A stretch of DNA of 64,000 nt from Candidatus Pantoea bituminis (GTDB lineage Bacteria > Pseudomonadota > Gammaproteobacteria > Enterobacterales > Enterobacteriaceae), in the NCBI RefSeq assembly GCF_018842675.1, contig NZ_JAGTWO010000001.1:290080-354079 (forward strand), written 5' to 3'. Under the pieces are notes generated by a model. The model made no database searches and was not told the origin of the DNA. It worked only from the letters and a program-made list of their open reading frames with translations. Below are positions 28,605-38,615 of the stretch, piece after piece; the first letter of the stretch is position 1, and each line of letters starts with the position of its first letter. A program made the position numbers and the translations under genes.

Positions 28605-29588
28605 ATGAATAAAGAATTTACTTTTACTATTAAAAGCATTCGTTTCGACGAGAATTATAACCCCTCCGAAAGTACGCGTATCACTACTAATTTTGCTAAT
28701 TTGGCTAGAGGTGAGAAACGCCAAGAGAACTTGCGTAACGCCTTAGTGATGATTGACAATCGGTTCAACGCATTGGCGCATTGGGATAACCCCAAAGGCG
28801 ATCGTTATTCTGTCGAGCTTGAAATTATATCCGCTGAGTTGAATGTTGATGCTGACGGCAACGGTGATGCCTTCCCAGTTATTGAAATACTGAAAACAAA
28901 TATCGTTGATAAAAAAACCAACGAACGCATTGATGGTATTTTAGGGAATAATTTCTCCTCTTACGTACGTGATTATGACTTCAGCGTACTACTCCCAGAG
29001 CACAATAATAATCAATCCAAATTTAGCACGCCGGAGAGTTTTGGCGTTTTGCATGGTAATATCTTTAAAAGATTCATTGGTTCAAAGGCTTACAAAGATA
29101 ACTTCAATAAAACACCTGTTATATGCCTAAGTGTTTCAAGCAAAAATACCTATCATCGAACAGGTAATGAGCATCCTGTATTGGGCGTCGAATATCAGCA
29201 GAATGAATCTTCTTTAACTGACCAATATTTTACGAAAATGGGGTTGCAGGCTCGCTATTTTATGCCGCCAAATAGTGTTGCGCCTTTGGCATTTTATTTT
29301 GTTGGTGATTTACTCAGTGATTACACGAATCTTGAGCTTATCAGTACCATCAGCACGATGGAGACTTTTCAAAAGATTTATCGACCTGAGATTTACAATG
29401 CTAATTCTGCAGCAGGAAAATACTACCAACCAAACCTGAATCATCAGGATTATTCTATAACGCAGATTGTTTATGATCGAGAAGAACGTAGCCAATTAGC
29501 TGTTGAGCAGGGAAAGTTTACTGAGAAGCACTTCATCAAACCTTACCAAACTATTCTTGAGCAATGGTCTGCTAATTCCGTTCTTTGA
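28605..29588 (+). CDS. mesX: DUF1852 protein, MesX
   Basis: DUF1852 protein of 327 residues (MNKEFTFTIKSIRFDENYNP to EQWSANSVL). DUF1852 genes are next to a core MetE-like gene; the pair was named MesX/MesD in work on folate-independent methionine synthases, where MesD needs MesX and oxygen. Visible features: DNRFNALAHWDNPKGDRYSV, YFMPPNSVAPLAFYFVGDL, HFIKPYQTILEQW. The gene ends 26 bases before mesD, consistent with one operon. The methyl donor and MesX mechanism are not established to my knowledge. Confidence 0.88.
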   Translation: MNKEFTFTIKSIRFDENYNPSESTRITTNFANLARGEKRQENLRNALVMIDNRFNALAHWDNPKGDRYSVELEIISAELNVDADGNGDAFPVIEILKTNIVDKKTNERIDGILGNNFSSYVRDYDFSVLLPEHNNNQSKFSTPESFGVLHGNIFKRFIGSKAYKDNFNKTPVICLSVSSKNTYHRTGNEHPVLGVEYQQNESSLTDQYFTKMGLQARYFMPPNSVAPLAFYFVGDLLSDYTNLELISTISTMETFQKIYRPEIYNANSAAGKYYQPNLNHQDYSITQIVYDREERSQLAVEQGKFTEKHFIKPYQTILEQWSANSVL

Positions 29589-29614
29589 TTAATCAAAATA
29601 CAAGGTCATCTATT

Positions 29615-30645
29615 ATGAAAAAGTTACTTCCCACTTCGACTGCTGGCAGTTTACCTAAACCTTCCTGGCTTGCTCAACCCGAGACACTTTGGTCTCCCTG
29701 GAAATTACAAGATCAGGAATTAATTGAGGGCAAACAAGATGCCCTGCGTTTGTGCCTGGAAGATCAACAACAGGCAGGTATTGATATTGTTAGTGATGGC
29801 GAGCAGACGCGACAGCATTTCGTCACTACGTTTATTGAGCATCTCGACGGCGTTGATTTTGAAAAACGTGAGATCGTTAAAATTCGTAATCGCTACGATG
29901 CGAGTGTACCGACCGTCGTGGGTGCCGTGTCTCGCCAAAAGCCCGTTTTTGTTGAAGATGCCAAATATTTACGTCAGCAAACCAAGCAACCCATTAAATG
30001 GGCCCTACCAGGTCCCATGACTATGATAGATACGCTCTACGATAGTCACTATAAAAGCCGCGAAAAACTTGCCTGGGAATTCGCCAAAATTCTTAATCAG
30101 GAAGCCAAAGAGTTAGAGGCTGCTGGTGTCGATATTATCCAATTTGATGAGCCCGCATTTAACGTTTTTTTGATGAAGTAAACGATTGGGGTATTGCCGC
30201 TTTAGAAAGAGCAATTGAAGGGCTTAATTGCGAAACTGCCGTACATATTTGCTACGGTTATGGCATTAAAGCCAATACAGATTGGAAAAAGACGCTGGGA
30301 ACAGAGTGGAGACAATATGAAGAGATTTTTCCTAAACTACAAAAATCGAATATCGATATAATATCACTGGAATGTCAAAACTCTCATGTACCAATGGAAC
30401 TCATTGAACTCATTCGAGGTAAAAAAGTCATGGTTGGGGCCATAGATGTGGCAACCAATACCATTGAAACACCAGAGGAAGTTGCCAATACTTTGCGAAA
30501 AGCACTACAGTTTGTTGACGCCGATAAGCTCTACCCTTGCACCAACTGTGGCATGACGCCTTTATCTCGTCGAGTAGCAAGAGGCAAGCTAAATGCTTTA
30601 AGTGCTGGTGCAGACATCGTCCGAAGAGAACTGTTGGCTAAATAA
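29615..30645 (+). CDS. mesD: Core MetE-like methionine synthase MesD, frameshifted as sequenced
   Basis: Cobalamin-independent methionine synthase core of 343 residues after repair, lacking the N-terminal MetE domain. Start MKKLLPTSTAGSLPKPSWL at 29615 with AAGG upstream. The first frame ends FDEPAFNVFLMK. Adding one T at the T7 run 30165-30171 gives FNVFFDEVNDWGIAALERAI, 344 codons and a stop at 30645. Zinc/homocysteine ligands are present: His and Cys in AVHICYGYG, Glu in SLECQNS, Cys in CTNCGMTPL. With MesX it makes methionine from homocysteine without the long folate-binding MetE form. Confidence 0.88.
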
Positions 30646-31303
30646 CTTCGCCAAATTTTATATCCCTACTCAGTCCGGGTTGAGCAATGAGATCAATCAT
30701 CAACTATCCCAAACCATCATTCGGACTGAGCGATGATGCTCATCGCAGCAATCATTGATAAGAACAATAACGATTGAGTAAAGACGCTAAACAGACTTTT
30801 ACCGTGTCTCGGCCATGGTTTTCTACTGATTGGCCTCTATTGCATGTCATTATTCATCACTGTCATTAACTACTTGTGTTCTACCAGAAGTAAAAATAAC
30901 GAGAAATTTTTCATTATGGAATAACGGGTTATTTAAGCTTATGTTTTATATGACTGCATGTCTTTTTTTAGGTGTGTCCTCTTTAAATTTTTCGCGAATG
31001 TATTTTACCTAAGACGTTTATAAAGGTAATGGCGCAGCCTTGGATGAAAATGAAGCTACTACGCCATTTTTGAGCGAGCTCAACCTTTTAATTTTCTCAA
31101 CAAAGGCGGCATGCCGCTGAATTGCTGAATTGTGGCCATCAGCCTGACCGTCATAGTTATATGTCTATGAATGATAGTAGTAATATCAATATGTTAGTGT
31201 TATCCCCAATCGTTGCCTATTACCTGAAATCACTGTGTTCTGACAGAGTAAATGGAAACGCATTTTTCTGTTCCACTTGTAAATCTATTTATCACCTTTC
31301 TCT
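30646..31303. other. Intergenic AT-rich DNA, no gene recognised
   Basis: About 660 bases after mesD with stops in all frames. Short repeats of AGTCCGGGTTGAGC/CGGACTGAGCGATGA type near 30675-30735 may form a hairpin after the mesXD operon. Confidence 0.45.
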
Positions 31304-32173
31304 CTATAATCTTAGCTGACTTCCTAAAATAAAGTCTGCTTCCTGTAATGTTACATCTAGTCCCGCTGAAGGGGTAAATGTCAGCTCCCCAAATATTACC
31401 TTGCTATTTAGAAGGTAGAAGTCAGCTCGGACAAACTTAAAGTCAGAAGCTAATTTTGCAGCATACTCTTTCATTTTATTAAAACCATCAGGCATTTTTG
31501 GGAAACGTTTTTTATTTATTAATTCAATGGTATCCTCGAAAGGTAAAGGGTTCCAGTTCATATCAAAATAGTAAAACTTAGGTATTCCCTTTTCTCGCCC
31601 TATGCATACCATTACCGCGTATGGTTTTCCATTAAAACAGTAAAATTTGTAATCATCAGGAAAGCCACCGCTTTCATTTTCAATATACTTCTCGCACAGA
31701 ATTTTCCTTTCTATTTTTTTATACTGAGGCTCAATAAAAAGATTAGAAAAATCCTGTCTTAACCATTTATTTAGTTGTCTGTTTGTCTTTTCAATGTCTA
31801 TTGATGATTTATTATCACATATTATATTATAACCGGCTCCATGGTTGCATTTTAGCGCAAACTTTTCAGGTAATGTATTATAATCAATGCTTTGTGGGTT
31901 ATCGTATACGCCGTATAAGTCATTAAGGATTTCATCACACCCTTTAGATGAAACATACTCCCTTACTTTATATTTATCAGCACACATGGTGTAAATATCA
32001 CCATTCAGTTCGTTGAATTTAAGCCACTGTATTTTTTCGTTAAAGTTGGTGGGGTTTGTTAAGTTAAGTTTTTTCTTAAACTTAATATAGTAATGAGCTT
32101 TAGCACAAAACTTTGGAGAGATATTAGCATAGATGTTTAAAGCTGATTTTACTGTGTGTTTTATCATTTTCAT
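31304..32173 (-). CDS. TupA-like ATP-grasp protein (polysaccharide biosynthesis)
   Basis: ATP-grasp-fold protein of 289 residues of the TupA-like family. Family blocks: NEKIQWLKFNELNGDIYTMC, ADKYKVREYV, LPEKFALKCNHGAGYNII, FPDDYKFYCFNGKPYAVMV, FVRADFYLL and FGELTFTPSAGL. These proteins occur in O-antigen, capsule and exopolysaccharide clusters, probably joining an amino-acid or similar group to a sugar polymer. The gene is AT-rich compared with the window. It is five bases from a Wzx-like flippase on the same strand, so the pair forms a small polysaccharide operon. Confidence 0.82.
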   Translation of the reverse strand: MKMIKHTVKSALNIYANISPKFCAKAHYYIKFKKKLNLTNPTNFNEKIQWLKFNELNGDIYTMCADKYKVREYVSSKGCDEILNDLYGVYDNPQSIDYNTLPEKFALKCNHGAGYNIICDNKSSIDIEKTNRQLNKWLRQDFSNLFIEPQYKKIERKILCEKYIENESGGFPDDYKFYCFNGKPYAVMVCIGREKGIPKFYYFDMNWNPLPFEDTIELINKKRFPKMPDGFNKMKEYAAKLASDFKFVRADFYLLNSKVIFGELTFTPSAGLDVTLQEADFILGSQLRL

Positions 32174-32178
32174 TTAAA

Positions 32179-33425
32179 TTATCTCGTTTTGAAAATGTTA
32201 AGATGCATTTTGATGATTGTTTTATTTCTGAAGAAATAATTAAGTAAAGTGCAAGAGAGTATCTCTACAGTTAAAAAACAATATGCAGCACCATTAATCC
32301 CGAATGAACTAATCATTAACCAGGATAATGGTATTGTTAATATACAGCATAAGATCATTTTTTTAGCCAGGTAACTATACCCAGACTCTTTTATCATATA
32401 TCTATAACAAATTGTCCCTAATGAAGAGAACATTGTGCCAATGATTATTATGGGGATAATGTTAACCGAATCCATGTAATTATCGCCATAGAGTAAATGT
32501 ATAAAATAACCTCCAAAAAGATAGAACCCACCTAAAGCAATAAGTGATAATAGAATCACGATTCTGTTTATTTTAATGAGTAATTTCTCAACGGTTATTT
32601 CATTCTTTTCACTATAAATCTTTGAGAAAAACTGGTTACTAATGACAATACAATAAACGACCAAGCACCTCCTATTGTTAACGCTACGCTATAAATTCCC
32701 AGATAAGAGTAAGACATTATCTTAGTTAAAAAAATGCTGGATATCTGAGTGTATATATCTGCTGATAAGCTTGATAAGATTAAAGCACCACCAGCGTATA
32801 ACATGTGACGATTATATATGCCAGCCACCTTACTGTTTTCTTTTATTTTTGTCGTGTACTTAAAATAAATTAAGCGCATAATGTAAGGTATGAGAGGGAT
32901 AATGACAATAGGTATTGTGAAGTAGTGAACCGGCATTTTAAAGTGAGCAATATAATATCTAATTAATAGGGCGAGAGATAACCCAATTACATTCGTAATT
33001 GTATTTATTTTTGATTTTAATTGAGTGTTGTTGTAAATGGAAAAAAAGTCCATCACAATATAGTATGTGGCAATGCAGTTGGCCACGCCAAATAAAAATA
33101 CAATTAAATCAGTAAAGAAATAGAGATAAATTAAAACTGAGCCTGATGATACGATAAAGAAAATACGCCGTAGATTTTGAGTGTGTATCGCCATGGCGAT
33201 TCCAGACTTTGTATTTTCACTCATGCGTTTAAATATAATGTTCTGACCACCAAACCATGATAGCGTTTGCACAAAAATAAAAATAGATGTAGAAATATTT
33301 ATTTTGCCAAAGTTTTCTGGCCCAATGTACTTTGCCATAAGCGAATTAATATATATCAAGCCGATTATATTAACTGACTTTTCTAGCATAATCCATATCG
33401 CGTTAGAGTACATTTTATTTCTCAC
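32179..33425 (-). CDS. Wzx-like O-antigen/oligosaccharide flippase, frameshifted
   Basis: Polytopic membrane protein of about 415 residues after repair, in the MATE/MVF-like polysaccharide transporter group. First frame: MYSNAIWIMLEKSVNIIGLI, ENFGKINISTSIFIFVQTLS and YLGIYSVALTIGGAWSFIVL. Second frame: KIYSEKNEITVEKLLIKINR, YLFGGYFIHLLYGDNYMDSV and LISSFGINGAAYCFLTVEIL. One extra T (A5 run 32627-32631 on the plus strand) joins them as LVTSFFSKIYSEKNE and gives 416 codons. It would flip lipid-linked oligosaccharide across the inner membrane. Strongly AT-rich, typical of laterally acquired surface-sugar genes. Confidence 0.83.
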
Positions 33426-34449
33426 GTAAACATAGTTTTTTGATGTCTGTAAATTTAATCTATGATTTTTTGGATAAAGTGGTCCTTTGTTATGAATAAT
33501 TTCTTTATTTATTGTTGGGTTTTTCTTTTTATCTAAATAACCATTCGCGTCATTTTGTTGAGTTGTTAGTGTGAATGCTTATATAAAAATAGGAAAGTTT
33601 TTTTGAATGAATCAGATTAGTGGCAGTATTTCATAAATAATGATTCCACTTATTTTTAGTGTTTTATGGGCAGGTAATGCGATAAATGGAATGGCGATCA
33701 CAGGTTTTGAGTTGGGTGTCACCAGCATGAATTCACATGCATTTATCATAAAAAAGCGAATGAGCAAGCGCATCATCAACGGCCTGTTAAATTTATGCGC
33801 GGGGGCTGCTTATTTTTAGTATTAATACCAGTGTCATCTAAAGTATTCGTCAGGAGCAATGCCAATACACGGAGGAATAATTCGTACGACGATGGCCCTG
33901 TTGGCCTGTAATAAACACGACTGTCACGTCGCCTCTCGCCTTTGCTGTTATGCCTCATCCCACTATTTGATTAAACAGGGTACATCGGAGCATTACAGTA
34001 AGCGGGAGTTAATTCAAATGTTCAGACCAGTAATTTCGATGACCCTTCAGCATTGAAGAACAGGAAACTGAAATATTGCCATTCTCGTCTTTGATAATGA
34101 ATGGAAGTAAAGCAATAGTCTGAATGATCGGCTTAGGAAAAGGGATGATTTCGAGTTTTATGGCCTAGCCATGCCGGGGACGAGGCGAGCTGACTCCGAT
34201 AATTTCTGAGTCTACCGCGGAGCGGCAAACATTACCGTCCTGTGGCCTTAGCGCTAGCCTTCTAATCCTGGGTACGTGCTTTTCTGGATAGGTTTTTTTG
34301 TTCCTGCTTAAAGAGGATGATCTGCACCCATAGATTAACTCAGCATGGTGTTAGCAAGGACCGCTTCTGGCATAAAGCAGGAAATAAGGAACGTTGTCTG
34401 ACCGCTATGAGCGAAAAGCAGACCTGAGGCTCACGGTATGTTGAGCGAT
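33426..34449. other. Non-coding region with one dispersed repeat copy
   Basis: About 1 kb upstream of the flippase with no recognised gene. The left part is very AT-rich and should hold the flippase promoter. It contains the dispersed repeat copy at 34358-34423. Confidence 0.45.
34358..34423 (+). repeat. Dispersed GTCCGCTT...AAGCGGAC repeat, copy 1
   Basis: Intergenic repeat with a first block GGACCGCTTCTGGCATAAAGC and a second block ending CTATGAGCGAAAAGCAGAC. Related copies occur at 37939, 38115, 39661, 42021, 42757, 45129 and 63755. Confidence 0.7.
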
Positions 34450-34770
34450 GCAAGTCATTCTGTTCAAGTGTTAGAAGCTTAGCTCTAATCCAATATTGGT
34501 CGCTCCGACAAGTTCGGGAATGCCAGGAGACGGGTAATGCTTCAACAGTTATCACTGTCAGCAGGGGTTTTGTATGCTCATCGTATAGTCTGGACTTAAG
34601 CAGTTGCGTCATACTGTGAAGGCACGTCATAAAGCGTATCCGTAAAATTTCCTTTTCTTCCTTGCGGAGCCAGTCAGACAAAGGCATTAACAGAAACGCC
34701 ATGAGATCTTCAGGGCTGTAGCTGGTATTGACTTCCCCAGATAACCAGCCTGTGTTTCATCGGTTCCGGA
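34450..34770 (-). pseudogene. Possible regulator C-terminal remnant (TetR-like)
   Basis: A minus-strand frame gives SYSPEDLMAFLLMPLSDWLR, EILRIRFMTCLHSMTQLLKS and DQYWIRAKLLTLEQ. The helical pattern resembles the ligand domain of TetR-family proteins, with no DNA-binding part left and shifts near its end. Weak call. Confidence 0.3.
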
Positions 34771-34873
34771 TAGAAATTGAAAAAATAAATTCCTGCCTGC
34801 GAAATTTCTAGCCGCTAGGCTGATACTGCCGCGAATCATTCAAGAGGGGTAATCTTCATGCTCAAGGCGCTAT

Positions 34874-34910
34874 AAGCACGGGCACCCTTTAGACTGGGAA
34901 ACCCGTGCTT
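34874..34910. terminator. Hairpin downstream of the DUF1471 gene
   Basis: AAGCACGGG at 34874-34882 and CCCGTGCTT at 34902-34910 form a perfect 9-bp stem with a 19-base loop, 26 bases beyond the stop of the gene at 34936. There is no clear U-run, so it may be a stabilising hairpin. Confidence 0.45.
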
Positions 34911-34935
34911 ACGCACCGGGTGTCTTTCTCCGAAT

Positions 34936-35205
34936 TCACTTTTTCTTATAAACATCTGCAGTAGCATGCATTTTGTTTTTGGTATTGCCGGATGTCAGGA
35001 CATAAATATCTCCGCCTTTCTTATCGGCAAGTTCAGAAAGCTCAGTCTTTGCATCGGCTGCACTGGTCTCACCTGAAGTTGAAATGCTGCCAACCTTTTC
35101 ATATTGCCCCTGCACCTTTTCAAAATCATTTTTCGGCATCATTTCTGCCGCAAATGAGCTAAATGAAAAAACGCACGCGGCTATAGCGTAAATGAATATT
35201 TTCAT
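34936..35205 (-). CDS. DUF1471 (YhcN/BhsA-type) periplasmic protein
   Basis: Exported protein of 89 residues. The signal peptide MKIFIYAIAACVFSFSSFA precedes the cleavage site before AEMMPKND. The mature part (YEKVGSISTSGETSAADAKT, then GGDIYVLTSGNTKNKMHATA) is a full DUF1471 domain. Family members are stress-induced and periplasmic. It is monocistronic, in a region otherwise full of remnants. Second DUF1471 gene of the window (the other is at 18027). Confidence 0.88.
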   Translation of the reverse strand: MKIFIYAIAACVFSFSSFAAEMMPKNDFEKVQGQYEKVGSISTSGETSAADAKTELSELADKKGGDIYVLTSGNTKNKMHATADVYKKK

Positions 35206-35762
35206 CTGATAACTCTCCTGTCTGGTTTAGTATGAAGTTAATATTAATTACAAGGATAAATATATAGTCAGCTTCAGGCTTTTGCCTTAGGCATTAAATT
35301 TATTTTTCCTTTTTGTGATGAGTGATTTCTTCAGAGCATATGAGCTACTGCTTAAAAGGGGATTCGTCGCAAATAGCCTTAGTAAAAGAAGAACAACTTT
35401 GGGGGGATTAGCCAGTATTGAATGAGGTTATATATTTTAGAGTGCTAAAGGTTATAGGTTTTTAGAACTTTCAGAAGAAATAAATTTAAGATAAAGACAG
35501 GTTGAGTTAAATTTTTCGGCGCATGACTGTTGCTTTCTTAATTTCCGCTGTAGGTTGTTGTTTTAATAAGATGATATTTGTTAGAGTTGCAACATGATAA
35601 GTGTCTTATAATTCTTAATGAATTTAACTGGCAATGCGTTATCAATCATATCCCGGGGGAAAGATGATTATTCCACAGAAGCTCGAATAAAAGTTGAGCG
35701 CCATTAGAATTTTTAACGCTCTCTGGTTTTTTTGAATGTGGCAGAAACCAGTCAGTATTCAG
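35206..35762. other. Intergenic, no gene recognised
   Basis: About 550 bases, AT-rich, stops in all frames; holds the promoter of the DUF1471 gene at its left end. Confidence 0.45.
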
Positions 35763-36007
35763 GTTTATGAGCTTCTTCCGGTGACGGCCGTTGTTGCGGG
35801 GACAATGACCGGAAAACGCTCACAGCACACTTATCTTTTATCGAAGCCGTATTGACAGACGTCACGACGAATAAGCCGGTCATAAAAGTAGTCAGAAAAG
35901 CGTACGGTGGTAAAGCTTCTAACAGTCAGTCTCAGATAAGCAGGGATGACTTAAAAAGTGCAATCGATGTCATGGTTGCTGATGTCGTAGATTTTCCGGG
36001 AAAATAA
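35763..36007 (+). pseudogene. DUF3313-like lipoprotein C-terminal fragment
   Basis: The plus strand encodes YELLPVTAVVAGTMTGKRSQ in one frame, then IEAVLTDVTTNKPVIKVVRK and DDLKSAIDVMVADVVDFPGK to the stop at 36007 in the next. TTTT at 35836-35839 lacking one T explains the shift (HTYLFIEAVL). This is the end of a DUF3313 lipoprotein; the signal peptide and first half are missing upstream, so it is a real fragment. Confidence 0.55.
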
Positions 36008-36837
36008 ATACGGAGAGGGCAGTTTGGCTTATGCTGAATCCTGTCCGGAGATTCATGTGGCCTTTTCTGAAGAGGGGTGTCTGTTAGCTAAAAATCCACT
36101 CTGAAAATAGTGTTTAATATTTATCGCGTAACAGCGCGTTATTGATATTTGAAATGAGCCTTGCTGCGACCTGTTACGCTTTCGTCAAAACAGAGTAGCT
36201 GGTTTCTGCCTGCCTCGCATCGACCGGTAGTTTAACCATAAGGGCTGCTGGACAATATCTATTATCTTCTAACAGGCATTAAATATGAGGACGTAGCGAG
36301 CCGATATGCCGCGCTGAGATGACCGCCTGCGCGGAATATTTCGTCGCAGTTATGCCTATGATCTTATTCCGTCAAAAAAACAGAGCTGATTTGGATAACA
36401 CATCGACTGACTGCGTTCAGAGTTAAGATTTTTTTACGAATAAGCCCGTTTGGATAGGTCGTATCAGCCCGGTAAGAAGTTCCTGCGCTTTTATAGATGG
36501 GCTAATACACGTCGTTTTAGGAGCCAGAAGCAGGGATTTCGCTGTTCACAACCTCAGGCCCGACATCAGGTCGGTAAAATCAGCTTGGATCCATTCGTCT
36601 CGGGCTTGGTAGCGATTTTTTCTAACCGGAAAAGCATTTCCCTTTCTTCATAGTCATCTTATGTGATTGAAAAAATTGTCAGCTGAGCTTGCCCCTATTA
36701 CTGGGGAGAGAGGCAAGAGCATTTTCCCAATAGACTCAATGAATAAGGACAGATCGCTGTGGGGCGACGGGCTTCAGTCCGCCCATTCCAGCGCCGCCAG
36801 CTCGTGAGGCTAAACCCTACTTTCCGACAGGCGGGCA
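36008..36837. other. Decayed region, nothing recognised
   Basis: About 830 bases of mixed composition with short open stretches but no recognisable family. Confidence 0.4.
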
Positions 36838-37045
36838 GCAGACGTTATGGCTTCACGTAGCCACCGGAGCAGTTGCGCGCGTTCGTGAGCGGTATGCCTC
36901 CAATCTGACCTTCGCCTTGAACTCCGCGCTGTGCAGTTTCCGCTTCTTCGCTTCCGTCATATCCTGCCGTCCTGCGTTGAGGACAATGAGCGTAAACTGC
37001 TGTCTCACATCGTTGCTCCACTATACTGACCATTGCAGTAGTCAC
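36838..37045 (-). mobile_element. IS3-family orfA N-terminal remnant
   Basis: Minus strand: MTEAKKRKLHSAEFKAKVRL then EA, the typical N terminus of an IS3-family orfA, followed by unrelated residues. No other part of the element is next to it. Confidence 0.5.
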
Positions 37046-37113
37046 TTACATACGAGGCTGCGCACGGTTAATTACCGGGTGCTAACCTTACCCATGACCA
37101 TCAGGAGAGCAAA

Positions 37114-37683
37114 ATGCAAAAGAGTAAAACCTTGAAAGCCCTGCTAGCCGTAACGGTAGTGGCAGCTATGTTCAGCTCTGTCGGCGTGCAAGCCCAGACC
37201 CCGACGAGCGCCGCGCAGAATGGTGCCGCTGGCCAGACCGGATCGCGCACCATGCTCAGCTCCGACGACGTAAAAGCGTTGAAGGACATGGCGCAAGCTA
37301 ATATTAATGAAATCGCCGCCGCCAAAATCGCGCTGAGCAAGGCCCAAAGCAGTGAAGTCAAAGCATTCGCTAAGCAGATGGTCGACGACCACGGCGCTGC
37401 CTTGACCAAAGTACAGACGGTCGCCCAGCAAAAGGGTGTAGCACTGCCGACTGAGCCAGACGCCAAGCACAAGGCTATGGCCACCGAGCTGGAAAAGCAG
37501 AGCGGCGGCGCATTTGACAAAATGTATATGGAAAACGCCGGCACTAAGGACCATAAGATGGTGCTGTCGACGCTGCAGAGTGACTCCAGGAAGATCAAGG
37601 ATCCGGATGTGAAGGCCCTGGCCGACGCGCACACGCCAGTTGTTGAGCAGCACCTAAAGTCCGCCCAACAGATGTCGATGTAA
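37114..37683 (+). CDS. DUF4142 exported protein
   Basis: Exported protein of 189 residues. The signal peptide MQKSKTLKALLAVTVVAAMF ends near VGVQAQ. A DUF4142 helical bundle follows (LKDMAQANINEIAAAKIALS, VKAFAKQMVDDHGAALTKVQ, VLSTLQSDSRKIKDPDVKAL). DUF4142 has a ferritin-like four-helix arrangement and is often annotated as an outer membrane protein; function unknown. AGGAGAG precedes the ATG. GC content is visibly higher than the flanks, suggesting separate acquisition. Confidence 0.88.
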   Translation: MQKSKTLKALLAVTVVAAMFSSVGVQAQTPTSAAQNGAAGQTGSRTMLSSDDVKALKDMAQANINEIAAAKIALSKAQSSEVKAFAKQMVDDHGAALTKVQTVAQQKGVALPTEPDAKHKAMATELEKQSGGAFDKMYMENAGTKDHKMVLSTLQSDSRKIKDPDVKALADAHTPVVEQHLKSAQQMSM

Positions 37684-37938
37684 GCAAAGTCAGTAAATAG
37701 ATCGTTCGATGGGCACAAGGTGTTGCGACGTGGATTACCCTTTGTTCAAAGTGATGCCGAAAATCACGGCGGTAATGTAACTGTTGACAGTGCTGAATAA
37801 CGGGGACGATTTTTACAGTAAATGTGCCGATCGATGCTCGCCCATGTGCATTACAAGCTGACACTTACTCTACGTGTGGGCGGCTACAATTGCCCCGAAG
37901 CAGCCGTTCGATAGGCTACATGGCGCAAACATTGTGAA

Positions 37939-37980
37939 GGACCGCTTCTGGCACGAAGCGGACGGCTGAGCGAAGCGCCG
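37939..37980 (+). repeat. Dispersed repeat, copy 2
   Basis: GGACCGCTTCTGGCACGAAGC, then GGACGGCTGAGCGAAGCG; a shortened copy with a strong GCTTCTGGCACGAAGC hairpin. Confidence 0.65.
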
Positions 37981-38114
37981 TATGCTAAGAACCAGAAGCG
38001 GATCCCCGCCAGAGAAAACTTTCAAACATTGCAACGAATGCACATCAAGTCTGGTTTCTTCTTTAACTTCCTAGACAGCCGTCTGTTCACCGCTTTTGCT
38101 TTTTGAACGTGTTA

Positions 38115-38178
38115 TGTCCACTTTTGGCACAAAGCAGCCGGACGCGGACGCACCTTCCGCTGTGAGCGAGGATCGGAC
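38115..38178 (+). repeat. Dispersed repeat, copy 3
   Basis: TGTCCACTTTTGGCACAAAGC followed after about 25 bases by CGCTGTGAGCGAGGATCGGAC. Confidence 0.6.
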
Positions 38179-38223
38179 TCGCAAGCCTTAATGTGAGATG
38201 CCGAAATAGGCGGATTAAATCCC

Positions 38224-38487
38224 TCAGTGACCGCGAACGGTCAATCCTACAAGTCGGATAACAATCGGACGTACAACGAGTATGCAAACAAAGGCCGCTG
38301 GCATAGCAACCTGATAAGCATTCATCACATTTGTCATGTAATGCGGCCCCCTTCCAAATTCCGCCAGAGTGATGACCAAACTCATCAGAAACGCCATGAT
38401 GGTTGCCATATAAAGAGCAAATATGTAGGGCGAAGCGTGCTTGGGTAAGCGGAATTTTGCTGTTTTTTTAGCGATTGAATGAGTCAT
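38224..38487 (-). CDS. DUF2798 membrane protein
   Basis: Inner-membrane protein of 87 residues with two hydrophobic helices (YIFALYMATIMAFLMSLVIT and YQVAMPAAFVCILVVRPIVI). The layout and the RLVGLTVRG end match DUF2798, a small two-TM family of unknown function. It is divergent from a LysR regulator 128 bases away, its probable controller. Confidence 0.82.
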   Translation of the reverse strand: MTHSIAKKTAKFRLPKHASPYIFALYMATIMAFLMSLVITLAEFGRGPHYMTNVMNAYQVAMPAAFVCILVVRPIVIRLVGLTVRGH

Positions 38488-38615
38488 CGAGTTGTCCCTT
38501 TTAACAAAGATTAGCGAAACAGCGACTAACCTAACAACCTAACGAGGACGAGGGTAGAGCGGTTATGCTTTAATCATTACTAAGTAAAAGTAACGAATCA
38601 AGCATTGGGGATGAT

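Larger units (their letters stand above)
37684..38223. other. Intergenic with two dispersed-repeat copies
   Basis: About 540 bases without a gene. It holds two copies of the dispersed hairpin repeat. Confidence 0.5.

Noticed and set aside
30160..30180. Programmed frameshift in mesD
   Set aside because: The T7 run could slip, but about 17 similar breaks in unrelated genes make a common technical cause more likely.
18027..35205. Toxin-antitoxin pair among the small genes near the replication region
   Set aside because: The small proteins at 18027, 18698 and 34936 are single genes; two are exported DUF1471 proteins and none shows a toxin fold.
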